From positions 124,001 to 188,000 of the forward strand of contig NZ_CP071321.1 of NCBI RefSeq assembly GCF_017309585.1: 64,000 nucleotides of DNA, read 5' to 3'. A model generated the notes under the pieces. That model worked only from the letters and a program-made list of their open reading frames with translations, had not been told where the DNA came from and did no database searches. Source of the stretch: Nitrogeniibacter aestuarii. GTDB taxonomy: Bacteria > Pseudomonadota > Gammaproteobacteria > Burkholderiales > Rhodocyclaceae. The position numbers and the translations under genes were made by a program. This document shows positions 53,038-62,830 of this stretch, piece by piece (position 1 is the first letter of the stretch; every line of letters begins with the position of its first letter).

Positions 53038-55335
53038 ATGATTCTTGCAACCGATCTGGATGGTACTTTTCTGGCGGGCGACCCCGAAAACCGCGCCCGC
53101 CTGTATCAGCTCATCAACAACCACCCCGAGATCACGCTGGTCTTCGTGACCGGCCGGGGGCTCGAAGTGGTCATGCCCCTGCTCGATGACCCCACCATCC
53201 CTCAACCCGATTTCATCATCTGCGACGTGGGTGCCACCGTCGTCGAAGGTACGCATCTGCAGTCGGTGGAGCCGATCCAGTCGTCGATCGATGCCATCTG
53301 GCCCGGTCAGCACGTCGTTGCCGAACAGGTGGCCGACATCCCCGGCATTCGTCGCCAGAAGATTCCGCAGCAGCGCCGCTGCTCGTACTTCTGCGATGCA
53401 GAGGCGGTCACCGACGAGCTGCGCAAGCGGGTCGAGGCACTGGGTTGCGAGTTGCTGTATTCGGCCGACAAGTATCTGGACGTGCTGCCCAAAGGGATCA
53501 ACAAGGGCAACACGCTGGTTCAGCTGGTCGATCTGCTCGAAGTGCCGCGGGACGAGGTGATTGTCGCCGGCGATACGCTGAACGATCTGTCCATGTTCGA
53601 GGTGGGCCTGTTCGGGGTGGCCGTGGGCGAGTCAGAACAAGGCCTGCTCGACGCCACCCGCGACCGCTCCAAGATCCTTCACGCCAAGCACACTGGCTGT
53701 GGCGGCATTCTCGAAGCCTTGTCGCACTTCGGCTTCCTGGGCCAGGGGGCGGTGGCCGCCGAGCTGGCCGAGCTGTCCAAGCCAGGGCGCTCAGAGCTGG
53801 TGATGGTGTATCACCGCCTGCCCTACGAAGAAACCTGGGAGAACGGCGAGCTGGTGCGTCGTCGGCCCACGTCCCCCAACGGCATCATGCCGACGCTGTT
53901 CTCGTTCTTCAAAGGCGGCAAGCGCGGCGCCTGGGTGGCCTGGTCCATCCACGACCCCGAGAGCGGCCGCCCTTTTGAAACCCACACCGTGGTGGATCGC
54001 AAGGAATTCCCGGGCCTGGTGGCGGCGCGCGTAGCGCTCACCAAGAACGACGTGGACGTCTTCTACAAGCGTTTTTCCAAGGAAGCCTTCTGGCCGACGC
54101 TGCATACCTTCTGGGAGCGCGCGCACTTCCGCGAGGAAGACTGGGAGGTGTTTCTCAAGGTGAACCGCATGTTCGCCGAGCGCACTGCGGCCGAGGCCGC
54201 CGAGGGCGCGCTGGTGTGGCTGCATGACTACAACCTGTGGATGGTGCCGGCCTTCCTGCGCGAGTTCCGCCCCGATCTGCGTATCGCCTTCTTCCACCAC
54301 ACCTACTTCCCGTCTGCCGATGTGTTCAACGTGCTGCCGTGGCGCCGCGAGATCATCGGCAGCCTGATGCAGTGCGACTACATCGGCTTCCATATCCCGC
54401 GTCAGGTGGAGAACTTCATCGATGCCGCGCAGGGGGTGCTGCCGGTCAAGGTGGTCGAGCGCAAGGCCAGTGCGCCACGCTTCCGCACCTATGGCTGCGC
54501 GGTGGGCGTGGACACCTACGCCACCACAATCGAGGTGCACAATCGCCGCATCGGGCTGGGCGCCCACCCGGTCGGGCTCGACGTGGGCCGCATCGAGAAG
54601 ATTCTGGCCGAGCAGTCGACCCAGAAGCGTATGGAAGCCTTGCGGGCCGAGCTGGCGGGCAAGCGCATGGTGCTGTCGGTGGAGCGCCTGGACTACACCA
54701 AGGGCACGCTGCAGAAGATCGAGGCCTTTGAGCGCCTGCTTGAAAAGCATCCCGAGTTCCACGGCAAGGTCACCCTGGTGACTGTGTGTGTGCCGGCGGC
54801 CAAGGAAATGACCATCTACCAGCAGTTGCAGGAGCAGATCGAGCGCGCCGTGGGGCGGGTCAACGGCCGTTTCTCCACCGTGGGCTGGACGCCGCTGCAG
54901 TTCTTCTTCCGTCCGCTGCCCTTCGAAGAGGTGGTGAGCTACTACGCCATGGCCGACGTCATGTGGATCACCCCATTGCGCGATGGCCTCAACCTGGTGG
55001 CCAAGGAATACGTCGCCACGCAGGGCCTCACCAACGGCAAGGGCACCCTGGTGCTGTCCGAGTTTGCCGGCGTGGCGGCCGAGCTGCATGGCACCTTGCT
55101 CACCAATCCGCACGACCCGGCCGATCTGGAAGACAAGATCTACCTGGGGCTGACCATGAGTGGTTCGAATGGCGACCCGGCCGGGCGCATCCGTCAGCAG
55201 TTCGGCATCGTCCAGCACAACGATGTGCACGCCTGGGGGCAGGAGTTCATGGAGGCGGTCAAGGCGGTGGATACCACCCCGCTGGAAGACCGTGAAGAGC
55301 CTGCGATGGCATCCGAACTCAGCGGTGTAAGCTGA
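53038..55335 (+). CDS. Fused HAD phosphatase / GT20 synthase, probable glucosylglycerol-phosphate synthase-phosphatase (GgpPS type)
   Basis: A 765-residue two-domain enzyme. The N-terminal HAD domain (about 1-245) starts with DLDGT (D6, D8), followed by a GDTLND-type motif. The C-terminal GT20 domain (about 250-745) has SPNGIMPTLFSFFKGG, KEAFWPTLHTFW, HDYNLWMVPAF, FFHHTYFPSADVFNVLPWRREI and PLRDGLNLVAKEYV. These agree better, by recollection of family patterns, with glucosylglycerol-phosphate synthase (GgpS) than with OtsA (whose loop is GGLAxGV). Fused phosphatase-synthase order is that of bacterial GgpPS. The likely product is the osmolyte glucosylglycerol from ADP-glucose and glycerol-3-phosphate; trehalose synthesis is the alternative. 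Confidence 0.82.
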   Translation: MILATDLDGTFLAGDPENRARLYQLINNHPEITLVFVTGRGLEVVMPLLDDPTIPQPDFIICDVGATVVEGTHLQSVEPIQSSIDAIWPGQHVVAEQVADIPGIRRQKIPQQRRCSYFCDAEAVTDELRKRVEALGCELLYSADKYLDVLPKGINKGNTLVQLVDLLEVPRDEVIVAGDTLNDLSMFEVGLFGVAVGESEQGLLDATRDRSKILHAKHTGCGGILEALSHFGFLGQGAVAAELAELSKPGRSELVMVYHRLPYEETWENGELVRRRPTSPNGIMPTLFSFFKGGKRGAWVAWSIHDPESGRPFETHTVVDRKEFPGLVAARVALTKNDVDVFYKRFSKEAFWPTLHTFWERAHFREEDWEVFLKVNRMFAERTAAEAAEGALVWLHDYNLWMVPAFLREFRPDLRIAFFHHTYFPSADVFNVLPWRREIIGSLMQCDYIGFHIPRQVENFIDAAQGVLPVKVVERKASAPRFRTYGCAVGVDTYATTIEVHNRRIGLGAHPVGLDVGRIEKILAEQSTQKRMEALRAELAGKRMVLSVERLDYTKGTLQKIEAFERLLEKHPEFHGKVTLVTVCVPAAKEMTIYQQLQEQIERAVGRVNGRFSTVGWTPLQFFFRPLPFEEVVSYYAMADVMWITPLRDGLNLVAKEYVATQGLTNGKGTLVLSEFAGVAAELHGTLLTNPHDPADLEDKIYLGLTMSGSNGDPAGRIRQQFGIVQHNDVHAWGQEFMEAVKAVDTTPLEDREEPAMASELSGVS

Positions 55336-55564
55336 CCGGCGACTCGCCAGGAGCGCCCCAGGCATAGACCTCCAGGGCGTCGTGGTCGCATTTGCAGCAA
55401 TCGCCGCAGGTCTGGGCCGGGAGCTTGTGCACCCGGCCTTTTCTTTCGAGGGTCTCGAGCATGGCGCGCAGGGCGTCGGGCGCCATGCCCAGTTTGAGTG
55501 AGAGGTCCTGAACGCTCGCGCGCTGATGTTCGCGCAGCACATCCCGAAGCTTGTTGATCAGCAT
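55319..55564 (-). CDS. feoC: FeoC-like ferrous-iron transport regulator
   Basis: An 81-residue winged-helix protein (SVQDLSLKLGMAPDALRAMLETLERKGRV) with a C-terminal Cys cluster CGDCCKCDH, as in [Fe-S]-binding FeoC. It lies 10 nt after feoB and overlaps the end of the fused synthase gene by 17 nt on the opposite strand. Confidence 0.85.
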   Translation of the reverse strand: MLINKLRDVLREHQRASVQDLSLKLGMAPDALRAMLETLERKGRVHKLPAQTCGDCCKCDHDALEVYAWGAPGESPVSLHR

Positions 55565-55574
55565 TGCCGGCCCC

Positions 55575-57890
55575 TCAAGTGCTGGATGCCACGGCAGGCG
55601 CGGCAAGACGTTTGCCCTGGTGGCGCAGGGCGAGGAAGACCGCGCCGATCGCCACGACCACGATGCCCACCTCGGTGGCAGAGCGGCTGGGATGCTGGGC
55701 AAAGGTGGCCAACTGGTAGTACAGGGTGGCCAGCCCGTAGGCCAGCCCGGTGGTCCACAACGACACAAAGCTCGCCCAGCGACCGCCCGCTTCCTGGTAA
55801 ATGGCCGCCACGGTGGCGCTGCACGGCATGTAGAGCAGGATGAACAGCAAATAGGCGAAGGCCCCGGCCGCGCCGTCAAACCGGGCGGCCATGGCACCGA
55901 AAGTGCCGACCGACACGGCTTGTTCGGCCGCTGTTGCCTCGGTATCGCTCAGATCGCCCACGCTCACCCCCAGCGGATCGGTCCAGCCGCCCAGGGCATC
56001 CATGAGGTTGACCGGGATGGTTTCGGCCGCAGCGACGAGACCGCCCCAGACGCTGAACGGCGCAGCCTCGGTCTCCGGCGCGTCCTGCTGGGCCAGTGCG
56101 GTATAGGCCGCATCCAGCGTCCCGACCACGGCCTCTTTGGCAAGCACGCCGGTGACGATGCCCACGGCCGCTGGCCAGTTGTCCTCATGCAGACCCATCG
56201 GGGCAAACACCGGGCTCACCGCGCGACCCACTTCGGCCAGCACCGACCTGTCGCTGTTGTCATTGCCGAAGCTGCCATCGGTGCCCACGTTGTTGAGCAG
56301 GGTGATGACCAGCACCATGGGCACGATCACGCGACCGGCACCGACGACAAAGCTCTTGAGCCGCGACCAGGTGTGGATCATCACGCCCTTGGCGGTGGGC
56401 AGGTGGTAGGGCGGCAGCTCCATGATGTAGGGCGCGCTTTCGCCCGACAGCAAGGTGCGCTTGAGCGCCAGCCCGGTGATCACCGCCGCGGCGATGCCGA
56501 TCAGGTAGAGGGCAAACACCACGTTCTGCGCGCCCTGCGGGAAGAACGCCGCGGCGAACAGCACATATACCGGCAGGCGCGCCCCGCAGGACATGAAGGG
56601 CACCATGGCCATGGTCATCAGGCGATCGCGTTTGCGCTCCAGCGTGCGGGTGGACATCACCGCCGGCACGTTGCAGCCGAAACCCACGATCAGCGGCACG
56701 AAGGACTTGCCCGGCAGGCCCATCCAGTTCATCAGCCGGTCCATCACGAACGCGGCGCGGGCCATGTATCCCGAGTCTTCCAGCACTGACAGGAACAGGT
56801 ACAGGCAGGCGATCACCGGGATGAAGGTCGCCACGGTCTGAACACCGCCACCCACGCCATTGGCCACCAGCACGGTGAGCCACTGGGGCATGTTCATGGC
56901 CGCCATGATGTGGCCGAGGCCGTCGACCATGAGCGTGCCCACGGCCATGTCGAAGAAATCGATGAAGGCGCTGCCGATGTTGATGGTGAACATGAACATC
57001 AGGTACATCACGCCCAGGAAGATGGGAATGCCGAGCACCCGGTTGAGCACCACGCGGTCAATGCGCGCCGTGGTGTCCCGTGGGACTTCGCCGATCACGC
57101 GCACCGCGTTGCCGGCAATGGCGTTCGCGAGGGTGTAGCGCGCATCGGCGACGAGGATGTCCACATCATCGTTCAGTTCGGCCTGCAGCCTGCGCGCGCG
57201 CTCGGCACCCACGGGCCCGACGGCCTGCATGGCCAGATCGTCGCCTTCGAGCAGACGTACCGACAACCAGCGCGCCGACACATGGGTGTCGAGGGCCGCG
57301 GGCAGCGCGAGCGGCTCGAGTTGCGCCATGGCCGTGGCCAGGCTGGCTTCGTAAGTGACGTCGGCGGTGGCCCTGGGCAGGCGGACAAGCGCATCGTGAA
57401 TGGCCAGGCGGAGTCGATCAATGCCGTCGCCTTGTGCCGCGCTGGCCAGCACCACCGGTACGCCCAGTGACTTCTCCAGTGCATCCGGATCGAGGGCCAG
57501 GCCCTTGGCCCGCGCCACATCGGTCATGTTGAGCACCAGCAGCATGGGCACGCCCATTTCGGCCAGCTCGATGGTGAGATACAGGTTGCGCTCCAGATTG
57601 GAGGCATCGACCACGTTGACGATCAGACTCGCCTCGTTGGCGTGGATGTAGTCCCGCGCCAGTTTTTCATCGAGCGACACCTCGCCATCGACCACATCCA
57701 GCGAGTAGGTGCCGGGCAGATCGACCACTTCAACCGCCTGACCCGTGAAGCGGTATTCACCGTGCTTGCGCTCGACCGTCACGCCGGGCCAGTTGCCCAC
57801 ATGCTGGCGGGCGCCGGTCAGCGCGTTGAAGACGGTGGTCTTGCCGCAGTTGGGGTTGCCCACCAGGGCGATGGTCTGGCGTTGTTGCAT
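55575..57890 (-). CDS. feoB: Ferrous iron transporter FeoB
   Basis: A 771-residue inner-membrane Fe(II) permease. The N-terminal G domain has GNPNCGKTT (G1), DLPGTYSL (G3) and NMTD (G4). A helical spacer and a multi-TM domain follow, with two gate regions including GFGCNVPAVMSTR and MPCSATVAAIY. The ATG at 57890 overlaps the feoA stop (TGATG). The operon order is feoA-feoB-feoC. Confidence 0.96.
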   Translation of the reverse strand: MQQRQTIALVGNPNCGKTTVFNALTGARQHVGNWPGVTVERKHGEYRFTGQAVEVVDLPGTYSLDVVDGEVSLDEKLARDYIHANEASLIVNVVDASNLERNLYLTIELAEMGVPMLLVLNMTDVARAKGLALDPDALEKSLGVPVVLASAAQGDGIDRLRLAIHDALVRLPRATADVTYEASLATAMAQLEPLALPAALDTHVSARWLSVRLLEGDDLAMQAVGPVGAERARRLQAELNDDVDILVADARYTLANAIAGNAVRVIGEVPRDTTARIDRVVLNRVLGIPIFLGVMYLMFMFTINIGSAFIDFFDMAVGTLMVDGLGHIMAAMNMPQWLTVLVANGVGGGVQTVATFIPVIACLYLFLSVLEDSGYMARAAFVMDRLMNWMGLPGKSFVPLIVGFGCNVPAVMSTRTLERKRDRLMTMAMVPFMSCGARLPVYVLFAAAFFPQGAQNVVFALYLIGIAAAVITGLALKRTLLSGESAPYIMELPPYHLPTAKGVMIHTWSRLKSFVVGAGRVIVPMVLVITLLNNVGTDGSFGNDNSDRSVLAEVGRAVSPVFAPMGLHEDNWPAAVGIVTGVLAKEAVVGTLDAAYTALAQQDAPETEAAPFSVWGGLVAAAETIPVNLMDALGGWTDPLGVSVGDLSDTEATAAEQAVSVGTFGAMAARFDGAAGAFAYLLFILLYMPCSATVAAIYQEAGGRWASFVSLWTTGLAYGLATLYYQLATFAQHPSRSATEVGIVVVAIGAVFLALRHQGKRLAAPAVASST

Positions 57891-58138
57891 CACAACTTCT
57901 CCACTTCCAGCGCGTCGGCCTCGTCCTTGCGCAGCGACAGCGCCGAGCCGCGCACGCGGATTTCCACCGGATCGCCCATGGGGGCGACGCGCACCACCGT
58001 GAACGGGGTGCCCGGAGTGAGGCCCATGGACAGGAGCTTGCGACGATAGGCCTTGCCGGTCGGATTAAAGCCGGCGATCTTCGCCTGGTCGCCAACCGCA
58101 AGGTGCTTGAGCATCATCGTCATGTCGCTGGAAATCAT
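57890..58138 (-). CDS. feoA: FeoA, SH3-like partner of FeoB
   Basis: An 82-residue protein. The SH3-like core is KIAGFNPTGKAYRRKLLSMGLTPGTPFTVVRVAPMGDPVEIRVRG and LSLRKDEAD follows, a family signature. An in-frame start a few codons later (MTMMLKHL) is possible. It is the first gene of the feo operon, with a Fur-like site just upstream. Confidence 0.93.
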   Translation of the reverse strand: MISSDMTMMLKHLAVGDQAKIAGFNPTGKAYRRKLLSMGLTPGTPFTVVRVAPMGDPVEIRVRGSALSLRKDEADALEVEKL

Positions 58139-58157
58139 CAGGGTCTCGAGTGTAAGT

Positions 58158-58176
58158 GAAAATTATTCCTATTTGC
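58158..58176. promoter_or_regulatory. Candidate Fur box upstream of feoABC
   Basis: GAAAATTATTCCTATTTGC matches the 19-bp Fur consensus at 11 of 19 positions by eye. It lies 20 bp before feoA in the right orientation for repression by iron. The match is modest. Confidence 0.5.
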
Positions 58177-58578
58177 ACTTCGATTAACTTGCGCTGGATC
58201 AATCTTTCCGGAAATTCTCGCAAGGACGGCAAGGGCTCCCGCAAGAACAGGGCCATGGCGGGTTCATCCAGAGGGTCGTGTCCGGCCGACTCGACTAAGT
58301 GCTTGGATAGGCAGCGTTTTGACCTGGTGTTGGGGGCGCGGTTTGGGTGGGGGTGTGCTCGGCCGTGTGTGTCGGGTTTGCGACATCCCGCGCTCGCTTG
58401 TCTCGGCGGCGATAGCGGTCTGGCGGCGTGCCGGCCGATGTCGGGAATTTTGACACCGGGCGCTCGTTGCTTGAAAGAATGCGGCTCAAAGAGGGCTTTG
58501 ATGCCGTTGGCCTGATGTGTGCTTGCGACTGATTGACGCATCAACTCCCGTCAGTCACACAGTCACGAGGTCGGAAGA
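58177..58578. other. Divergent spacer between feoA and the PEP-CTERM gene
   Basis: About 400 bp without a supportable gene; open frames lack start signals. It must carry the promoter of the PEP-CTERM gene; nothing decisive is visible. Confidence 0.4.
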
Positions 58579-59187
58579 ATGAGAAATCTGTTGTTTGCAG
58601 CGGTGCTGCTGATGTCCGGGGCGGCCCATGCGGCATTGCTCGGCACCACCGTTACCGCGACCGGGACATATTCGAACCCGCTGGGTCTGGTCAATGACGG
58701 ATTCATCCCCCCCGAAACGACGCCCTGGGCCAGCGGGACCAACGTGTTCTGGAGCGACGGGGGCAACAACACCGTTCGATTCGTTTTCGACCTGGGCGCT
58801 GATTTTCTGGTCAGGGATATTCTCGTGTCGGTGGACAACAATGACGCCTATCGCGCGCAGTACTCGACAGACGCGTCGAACTGGACCGATCTGTTCATCA
58901 TCCCGAGTGCCGGGGGTGAGATTTCCCCGATCCAGGGAGGCCTGGATACCCTGACCAGCGAGGCCGCATCGCTCGAATATCTGCCCGCCATGGACTTCGC
59001 CGGGCAGATCGCGCGCTACATTTCGTTCGAGGCGATTGGCGGCGACAGCAGCTACGCGCTGGCTGAATTGCAGATCTTCGGCGACGAATTGCCGGTTGAC
59101 CGCCCGGTGCCGGCGCCCGGCACCGCATTGCTGCTGGCGGCTGGCCTGGCCGCGATGCGTTTTTCCCGCCAGCGCCGGGGGCGCTGA
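58579..59187 (+). CDS. PEP-CTERM sorting-domain protein with discoidin-like fold
   Basis: 202 residues with a signal peptide (MRNLLFAAVLLMSGAAHA). The body resembles F5/8C-type or discoidin surface domains (VRFVFDLGADFLVRDILVSVDNN, YISFEAIGG). The C-terminal sorting signal is VPAPGTALLLAAGLAAMRF followed by RQRRGR, the PEP-CTERM pattern of EpsH/exosortase-processed proteins (the PEP box reads PAPG). It is probably an extracellular or biofilm protein. The exosortase itself is not in the window. Confidence 0.85.
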   Translation: MRNLLFAAVLLMSGAAHAALLGTTVTATGTYSNPLGLVNDGFIPPETTPWASGTNVFWSDGGNNTVRFVFDLGADFLVRDILVSVDNNDAYRAQYSTDASNWTDLFIIPSAGGEISPIQGGLDTLTSEAASLEYLPAMDFAGQIARYISFEAIGGDSSYALAELQIFGDELPVDRPVPAPGTALLLAAGLAAMRFSRQRRGR

Positions 59188-59197
59188 GTCCCGCAGC

Positions 59198-61072
59198 TCA
59201 CATCACGCGAGCGCCGCGTTTCCAGAAGAACTTGCTGCCGAACTGCTTGTTGTCGCCGTCCACGCAGATCACGATGGTTTCATCCGGCAGTTCAACGGTC
59301 TCGAGGATGCGGCGCTGAATGTCTTCTGCACGATCCCGGTTGTGGCGCCGAAGGGCGCCGGTGATGCTGAACCCCAGCACGTAGAGCGGTCGGTCGGGCT
59401 GGTGCCGGACGCGCTTGCGCAGCAGATAGGCCTTGCGCACGCCGCCGATGCCTGACAGTTGTTCGCGCAAGCGTGCGAGTTGCGCGTCCGGCAATTCATG
59501 GCGCTCGAAGGTGTCGTCCAGACGCACCTCGTTACGCTCCTTGTTCGCCAGGTACTCAAGTTCGCTGCGTTCCACCAGGCGCTCGTGCCAGGCGTCGGCT
59601 TCCTCTTTCCGGCCGTGTCGCCAGTGGTAGTCGCGCAAGGCTTCGCTGCCGGGGGCGATGGCAGCCTCATCCACGGTCATGGCGCGTTCGATCAGTGGCT
59701 GCCCGCCATCATCGTCGCGGTCGAGCAGGCGGGTGCCTACCGAATAGAGCACGACCGGGTCGTCCGGGACGCGTTCGAGCAGCGCCCTGAGTTGTGCCAG
59801 CGCGCCATCGGCATCGTCGCCGATGCTTTCGGTCAGTCGCGCCCGCTCCAGCGCCTCGTCCCGGGGGAGCGGGGCCTCGGTCTGCGCGCGCTCATCCAGT
59901 GCCGCCAAACGGGCACGCCCTTCCTGGACCTCGCGGTAGCGCTCGTCCCATGACGGGGCGATGGCCTCTCGCCACTGGTGGTCGAAGGCCTCCGTGATCG
60001 GCTCGAGTGCATCGCCAAGCAGGCGGTCGGCCGAGGTGCCGTCAGTTGGCGGGGCCAGCCTTGGCTGGGCGTCGAAGGCGGCCAGGCGGTCCTTGAGCGC
60101 CGGGTGCGTGTCGCCCGAGCCGGTCTGGCGGGCCATGGCCTGTTCGAGCCAGCTGCGGGTCGAGTCTGCATCCACATCGTCGACAAAGTGCCGACCCATG
60201 CCGGTGTACGGCAGGACATTGGGCTGCGCCTGATCGTCGGCCTGGCGGTGCAGTTGCGGCCAGAAGCGTTCGGACAGATAGCTGCTCATGACCTCGACGC
60301 CGGTCAGTGCCTCGGCGGCGGCCTCTGGCGACGTCAAACGCACGGCCGTGGCGTCCGCCTGATATTCGTTGGCACGCGCCATCGGGAATGAATAGGCGGT
60401 GAAATACGGGACGAAACGGTTGAGGAAGGGCTTGAACAGAAATCCGCCCCGGCTCTCAGTGGCTTCGAGCACATCCACCAGTCGCGCCCAGCGCAGCCGC
60501 TGGCGGTAGATCCAGTTCGACACCCGTCCGTGACCCCGGGCCAGGTGGCCGAATTCATGTGCCAGCACGGCCTTGAACTGTTCGACACTGAGCGACTTCA
60601 TCAGCGGCAGGCCGATCAGCAGATAGTTGCGTGGCCAGCCGAAGACGCCCAGTCGCGGTGACTGAACCACGCCTGCGTTGAAGTCGTCGGTGACCAGCAC
60701 GTGATGAAAGCGGGGGGCGTCGAGGTCTCGACGCAGGGCTTCGATCATGGCGAACAGTTCAGGACTGTCCTGGGCGGTGACTTCGGTGCCGGTCGGCGGC
60801 GGGATCTTGACCCACAAAGCCTTGATCACCATCCACAGAAAGATGCCGACGATGAAGATCAGCTTGATCGCCAAGGCCTTGAGCACGGCCACGGAGGCAA
60901 CCAGGCCGACCAGCAGCGCCACGATCAACAGCAGGATGCCCATGACGTAAGCGTTACCCAGAGCCGCCAGTCCGAGCACGCGCGCCGTGTAGGCCCCGGG
61001 GCGGGTGTGCGCGTCGTTTTCGAGGCGTGCGACCAGTGCGTCGAATTCATCACGTGTCATGGTGGTCACCAT
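59198..61072 (-). CDS. M48-family membrane metalloprotease
   Basis: 624 residues. Two N-terminal TM helices (about 32-85) precede the zinc motif HEFGH in VLAHEFGHLARGHG and a third ligand in NEYQAD. A long C-terminal region with helical repeats (about 370-560) is atypical of short HtpX and may bind substrates. It lies 84 nt downstream of rtcR in the same direction, so read-through from rtcR is possible. Membrane quality control during stress is a plausible role. The start could also be the ATG at 61060. Confidence 0.85.
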   Translation of the reverse strand: MVTTMTRDEFDALVARLENDAHTRPGAYTARVLGLAALGNAYVMGILLLIVALLVGLVASVAVLKALAIKLIFIVGIFLWMVIKALWVKIPPPTGTEVTAQDSPELFAMIEALRRDLDAPRFHHVLVTDDFNAGVVQSPRLGVFGWPRNYLLIGLPLMKSLSVEQFKAVLAHEFGHLARGHGRVSNWIYRQRLRWARLVDVLEATESRGGFLFKPFLNRFVPYFTAYSFPMARANEYQADATAVRLTSPEAAAEALTGVEVMSSYLSERFWPQLHRQADDQAQPNVLPYTGMGRHFVDDVDADSTRSWLEQAMARQTGSGDTHPALKDRLAAFDAQPRLAPPTDGTSADRLLGDALEPITEAFDHQWREAIAPSWDERYREVQEGRARLAALDERAQTEAPLPRDEALERARLTESIGDDADGALAQLRALLERVPDDPVVLYSVGTRLLDRDDDGGQPLIERAMTVDEAAIAPGSEALRDYHWRHGRKEEADAWHERLVERSELEYLANKERNEVRLDDTFERHELPDAQLARLREQLSGIGGVRKAYLLRKRVRHQPDRPLYVLGFSITGALRRHNRDRAEDIQRRILETVELPDETIVICVDGDNKQFGSKFFWKRGARVM

Positions 61073-61156
61073 TCAGTGCGCTTGAAATGCCGGGCAGCCT
61101 AGCATGGCGTTTGCATGATCCGTGAGGAAAAATGCCTCAAGTCGCCGAGCGGCCGG

Positions 61157-62803
61157 TCACGGCGTCTGCCCGGTGTTTGCGGGGCCTTGAGCGATGTCGG
61201 ACCAGGCCAGCTCGAACTTCGCCAGATACTTGCGCAGGCGGTCGGCGTCGTTGACCACCTTCCGCTCGGTGCGCGAGATGTCGAACAGCTGTCGGCCGGC
61301 CTCCGACAGGCTCTTGCAGCGACGGCATTCGGCCACTACTGCGGCCAGTTGAAGCCGGTCGAAACGATCGAGCGCATCGAGCCGATCCCCCAGCAGGGCG
61401 CGCAGACCGGCGGCGTCCGTCTCGCCGGCCTCCACCGCCCACGCGTGTCTGAGGCGCTCGATTTCCTCTGCCACAATCGCCTCGTTGATCCGCCCGGCAT
61501 CCGCCAGGGTCGCCATACGCGTGACCGAGGCCGACAGCTCGCGAAAGTTGCCGCTCCAGCGCGCCTCGGGCGAGGTGGCAAAGCGCAGCCAGGCGCGTTT
61601 GGCCTCCACGTTGAAGCGCACTGCCTTGCCCAGTTCGCGGGCATGGCGCTCGAGTTCGAAATCCAGGTTGGGTTCGATGTCCTCGACCCGTTCGGCCAGG
61701 CCCGGCAGGGGGAAGGTCCACAGGTTGATCCGGGCATAGAGGTCTTCGCGGAATTTGCCCTCGCGCACCCATTGGCGCAGGTCGCGGTGGGTGCCGGCGA
61801 TGAGCATGAAGTCGCTGCTCACCTCGGTGTCGCCGCCAAAGGGAAAGAAGTGCTTCTCTTCAATCGCCTTGAGCAGCATCGCCTGCTCGTCCAGGCCCAG
61901 CTCGCCGATTTCGTCCAGAAACAGCATGCCGTCGTGGGCCGCCCGCAGCAGGCCGGCGCGCTCGGTCTGCGCACCGGTAAAAGCCCCCTTCACATGGCCG
62001 AACAGGGCCGACATGGCCATGTCGCCGCGCAGGGTGGCGCAGTTCACCTCAACAAATCGCCCCTTCACCTGGTGACGGCGCTGGCGCAGTTCGAAAATGC
62101 GTCGTGCCAGAAAGCTCTTGCCCGCGCCGGTGGGCCCTACCAGCAGCACCGGCGCGGTGGAGCGCACCGCCACCTTCTCGATCTGCTCGATGGTGCGGTT
62201 GAAGGTGGCGTTGCGGGTGGCGATACCGCTCTTGAGGAAAGAGACGGTCTCCTCCGCCTCGCGGGCAAAGCGGGTGGCAATGGCGTCGTAGCGGGACAGA
62301 TCCAGATCGATGACGGTGTGGGTGCCGCGCACGTCGCGGGGTTCGCCTTCGTTGGCCTCAGTGCGGCGCTTGCGCGGTGGCGCGGTCTGAAGCAGCCGCG
62401 CGGGCAGATAGTGCGCCTCGGTGAGCAGAAACCAGCAGATCTGCGCCACATGGGTGCCGGTGGTGATGTGGACGAGGTAGTCCTCGGCCTCGGTGTCGAA
62501 GGCATAGCCACGGGCGAAATCGTGCAGCGCGCCGTAAACCTCGCCGAAGTCCCACGGGTCGCGCAGCTCGATCTCCACCGAGCGCACCTCCGTCGCGGGC
62601 GACACCTCGGCAATGTCGAGCTTCACCTTGCTGGCCAGCCCCCGATTGCGGGCGTCGTGGATCAACTCGAGCCGATGCACCGGCAGGCCGTCCTGCTGGC
62701 ACAGCCCCACCGTGGGTCGCCATTTCTGCCAGCGTTGCTGCCCCCGGCCACCGTAGTCGAGCACGGTGCCGAGAAAGCCGATCACGACGTTCTTGCGGTT
62801 CAT
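61157..62803 (-). CDS. rtcR: Sigma-54 activator of RNA repair, RtcR
   Basis: 548 residues. The N-terminal CARF-type sensory domain (about 1-180) includes VVIGFLGTVLD and the family hallmark HITTGTHVAQICWFLLTE. The AAA+ domain has Walker A GPTGAGKS, the sigma-54-contact GAFTGA and LFLDEIGEL. The C-terminal region has the RtcR extension (CRRCKSLSEAGRQLFDISR). RtcR activates RNA-repair operons (rtcB, rtcA and accessory genes) in response to RNA damage. It is divergent from a sigma-54 promoter at 62954, which it almost certainly controls. Confidence 0.95.
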   Translation of the reverse strand: MNRKNVVIGFLGTVLDYGGRGQQRWQKWRPTVGLCQQDGLPVHRLELIHDARNRGLASKVKLDIAEVSPATEVRSVEIELRDPWDFGEVYGALHDFARGYAFDTEAEDYLVHITTGTHVAQICWFLLTEAHYLPARLLQTAPPRKRRTEANEGEPRDVRGTHTVIDLDLSRYDAIATRFAREAEETVSFLKSGIATRNATFNRTIEQIEKVAVRSTAPVLLVGPTGAGKSFLARRIFELRQRRHQVKGRFVEVNCATLRGDMAMSALFGHVKGAFTGAQTERAGLLRAAHDGMLFLDEIGELGLDEQAMLLKAIEEKHFFPFGGDTEVSSDFMLIAGTHRDLRQWVREGKFREDLYARINLWTFPLPGLAERVEDIEPNLDFELERHARELGKAVRFNVEAKRAWLRFATSPEARWSGNFRELSASVTRMATLADAGRINEAIVAEEIERLRHAWAVEAGETDAAGLRALLGDRLDALDRFDRLQLAAVVAECRRCKSLSEAGRQLFDISRTERKVVNDADRLRKYLAKFELAWSDIAQGPANTGQTP

Positions 62804-62830
62804 GAGTTTCGCCAGAAAGATAAAAAACTA

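Noticed and set aside
53791..55542. 583-codon minus-strand frame over the fused synthase
   Set aside because: Antisense shadow with no domains; it also overlaps feoC.
58065..58544. 159-codon minus-strand frame upstream of feoA
   Set aside because: It overlaps feoA in another frame and has no motif; the spacer reads as non-coding.
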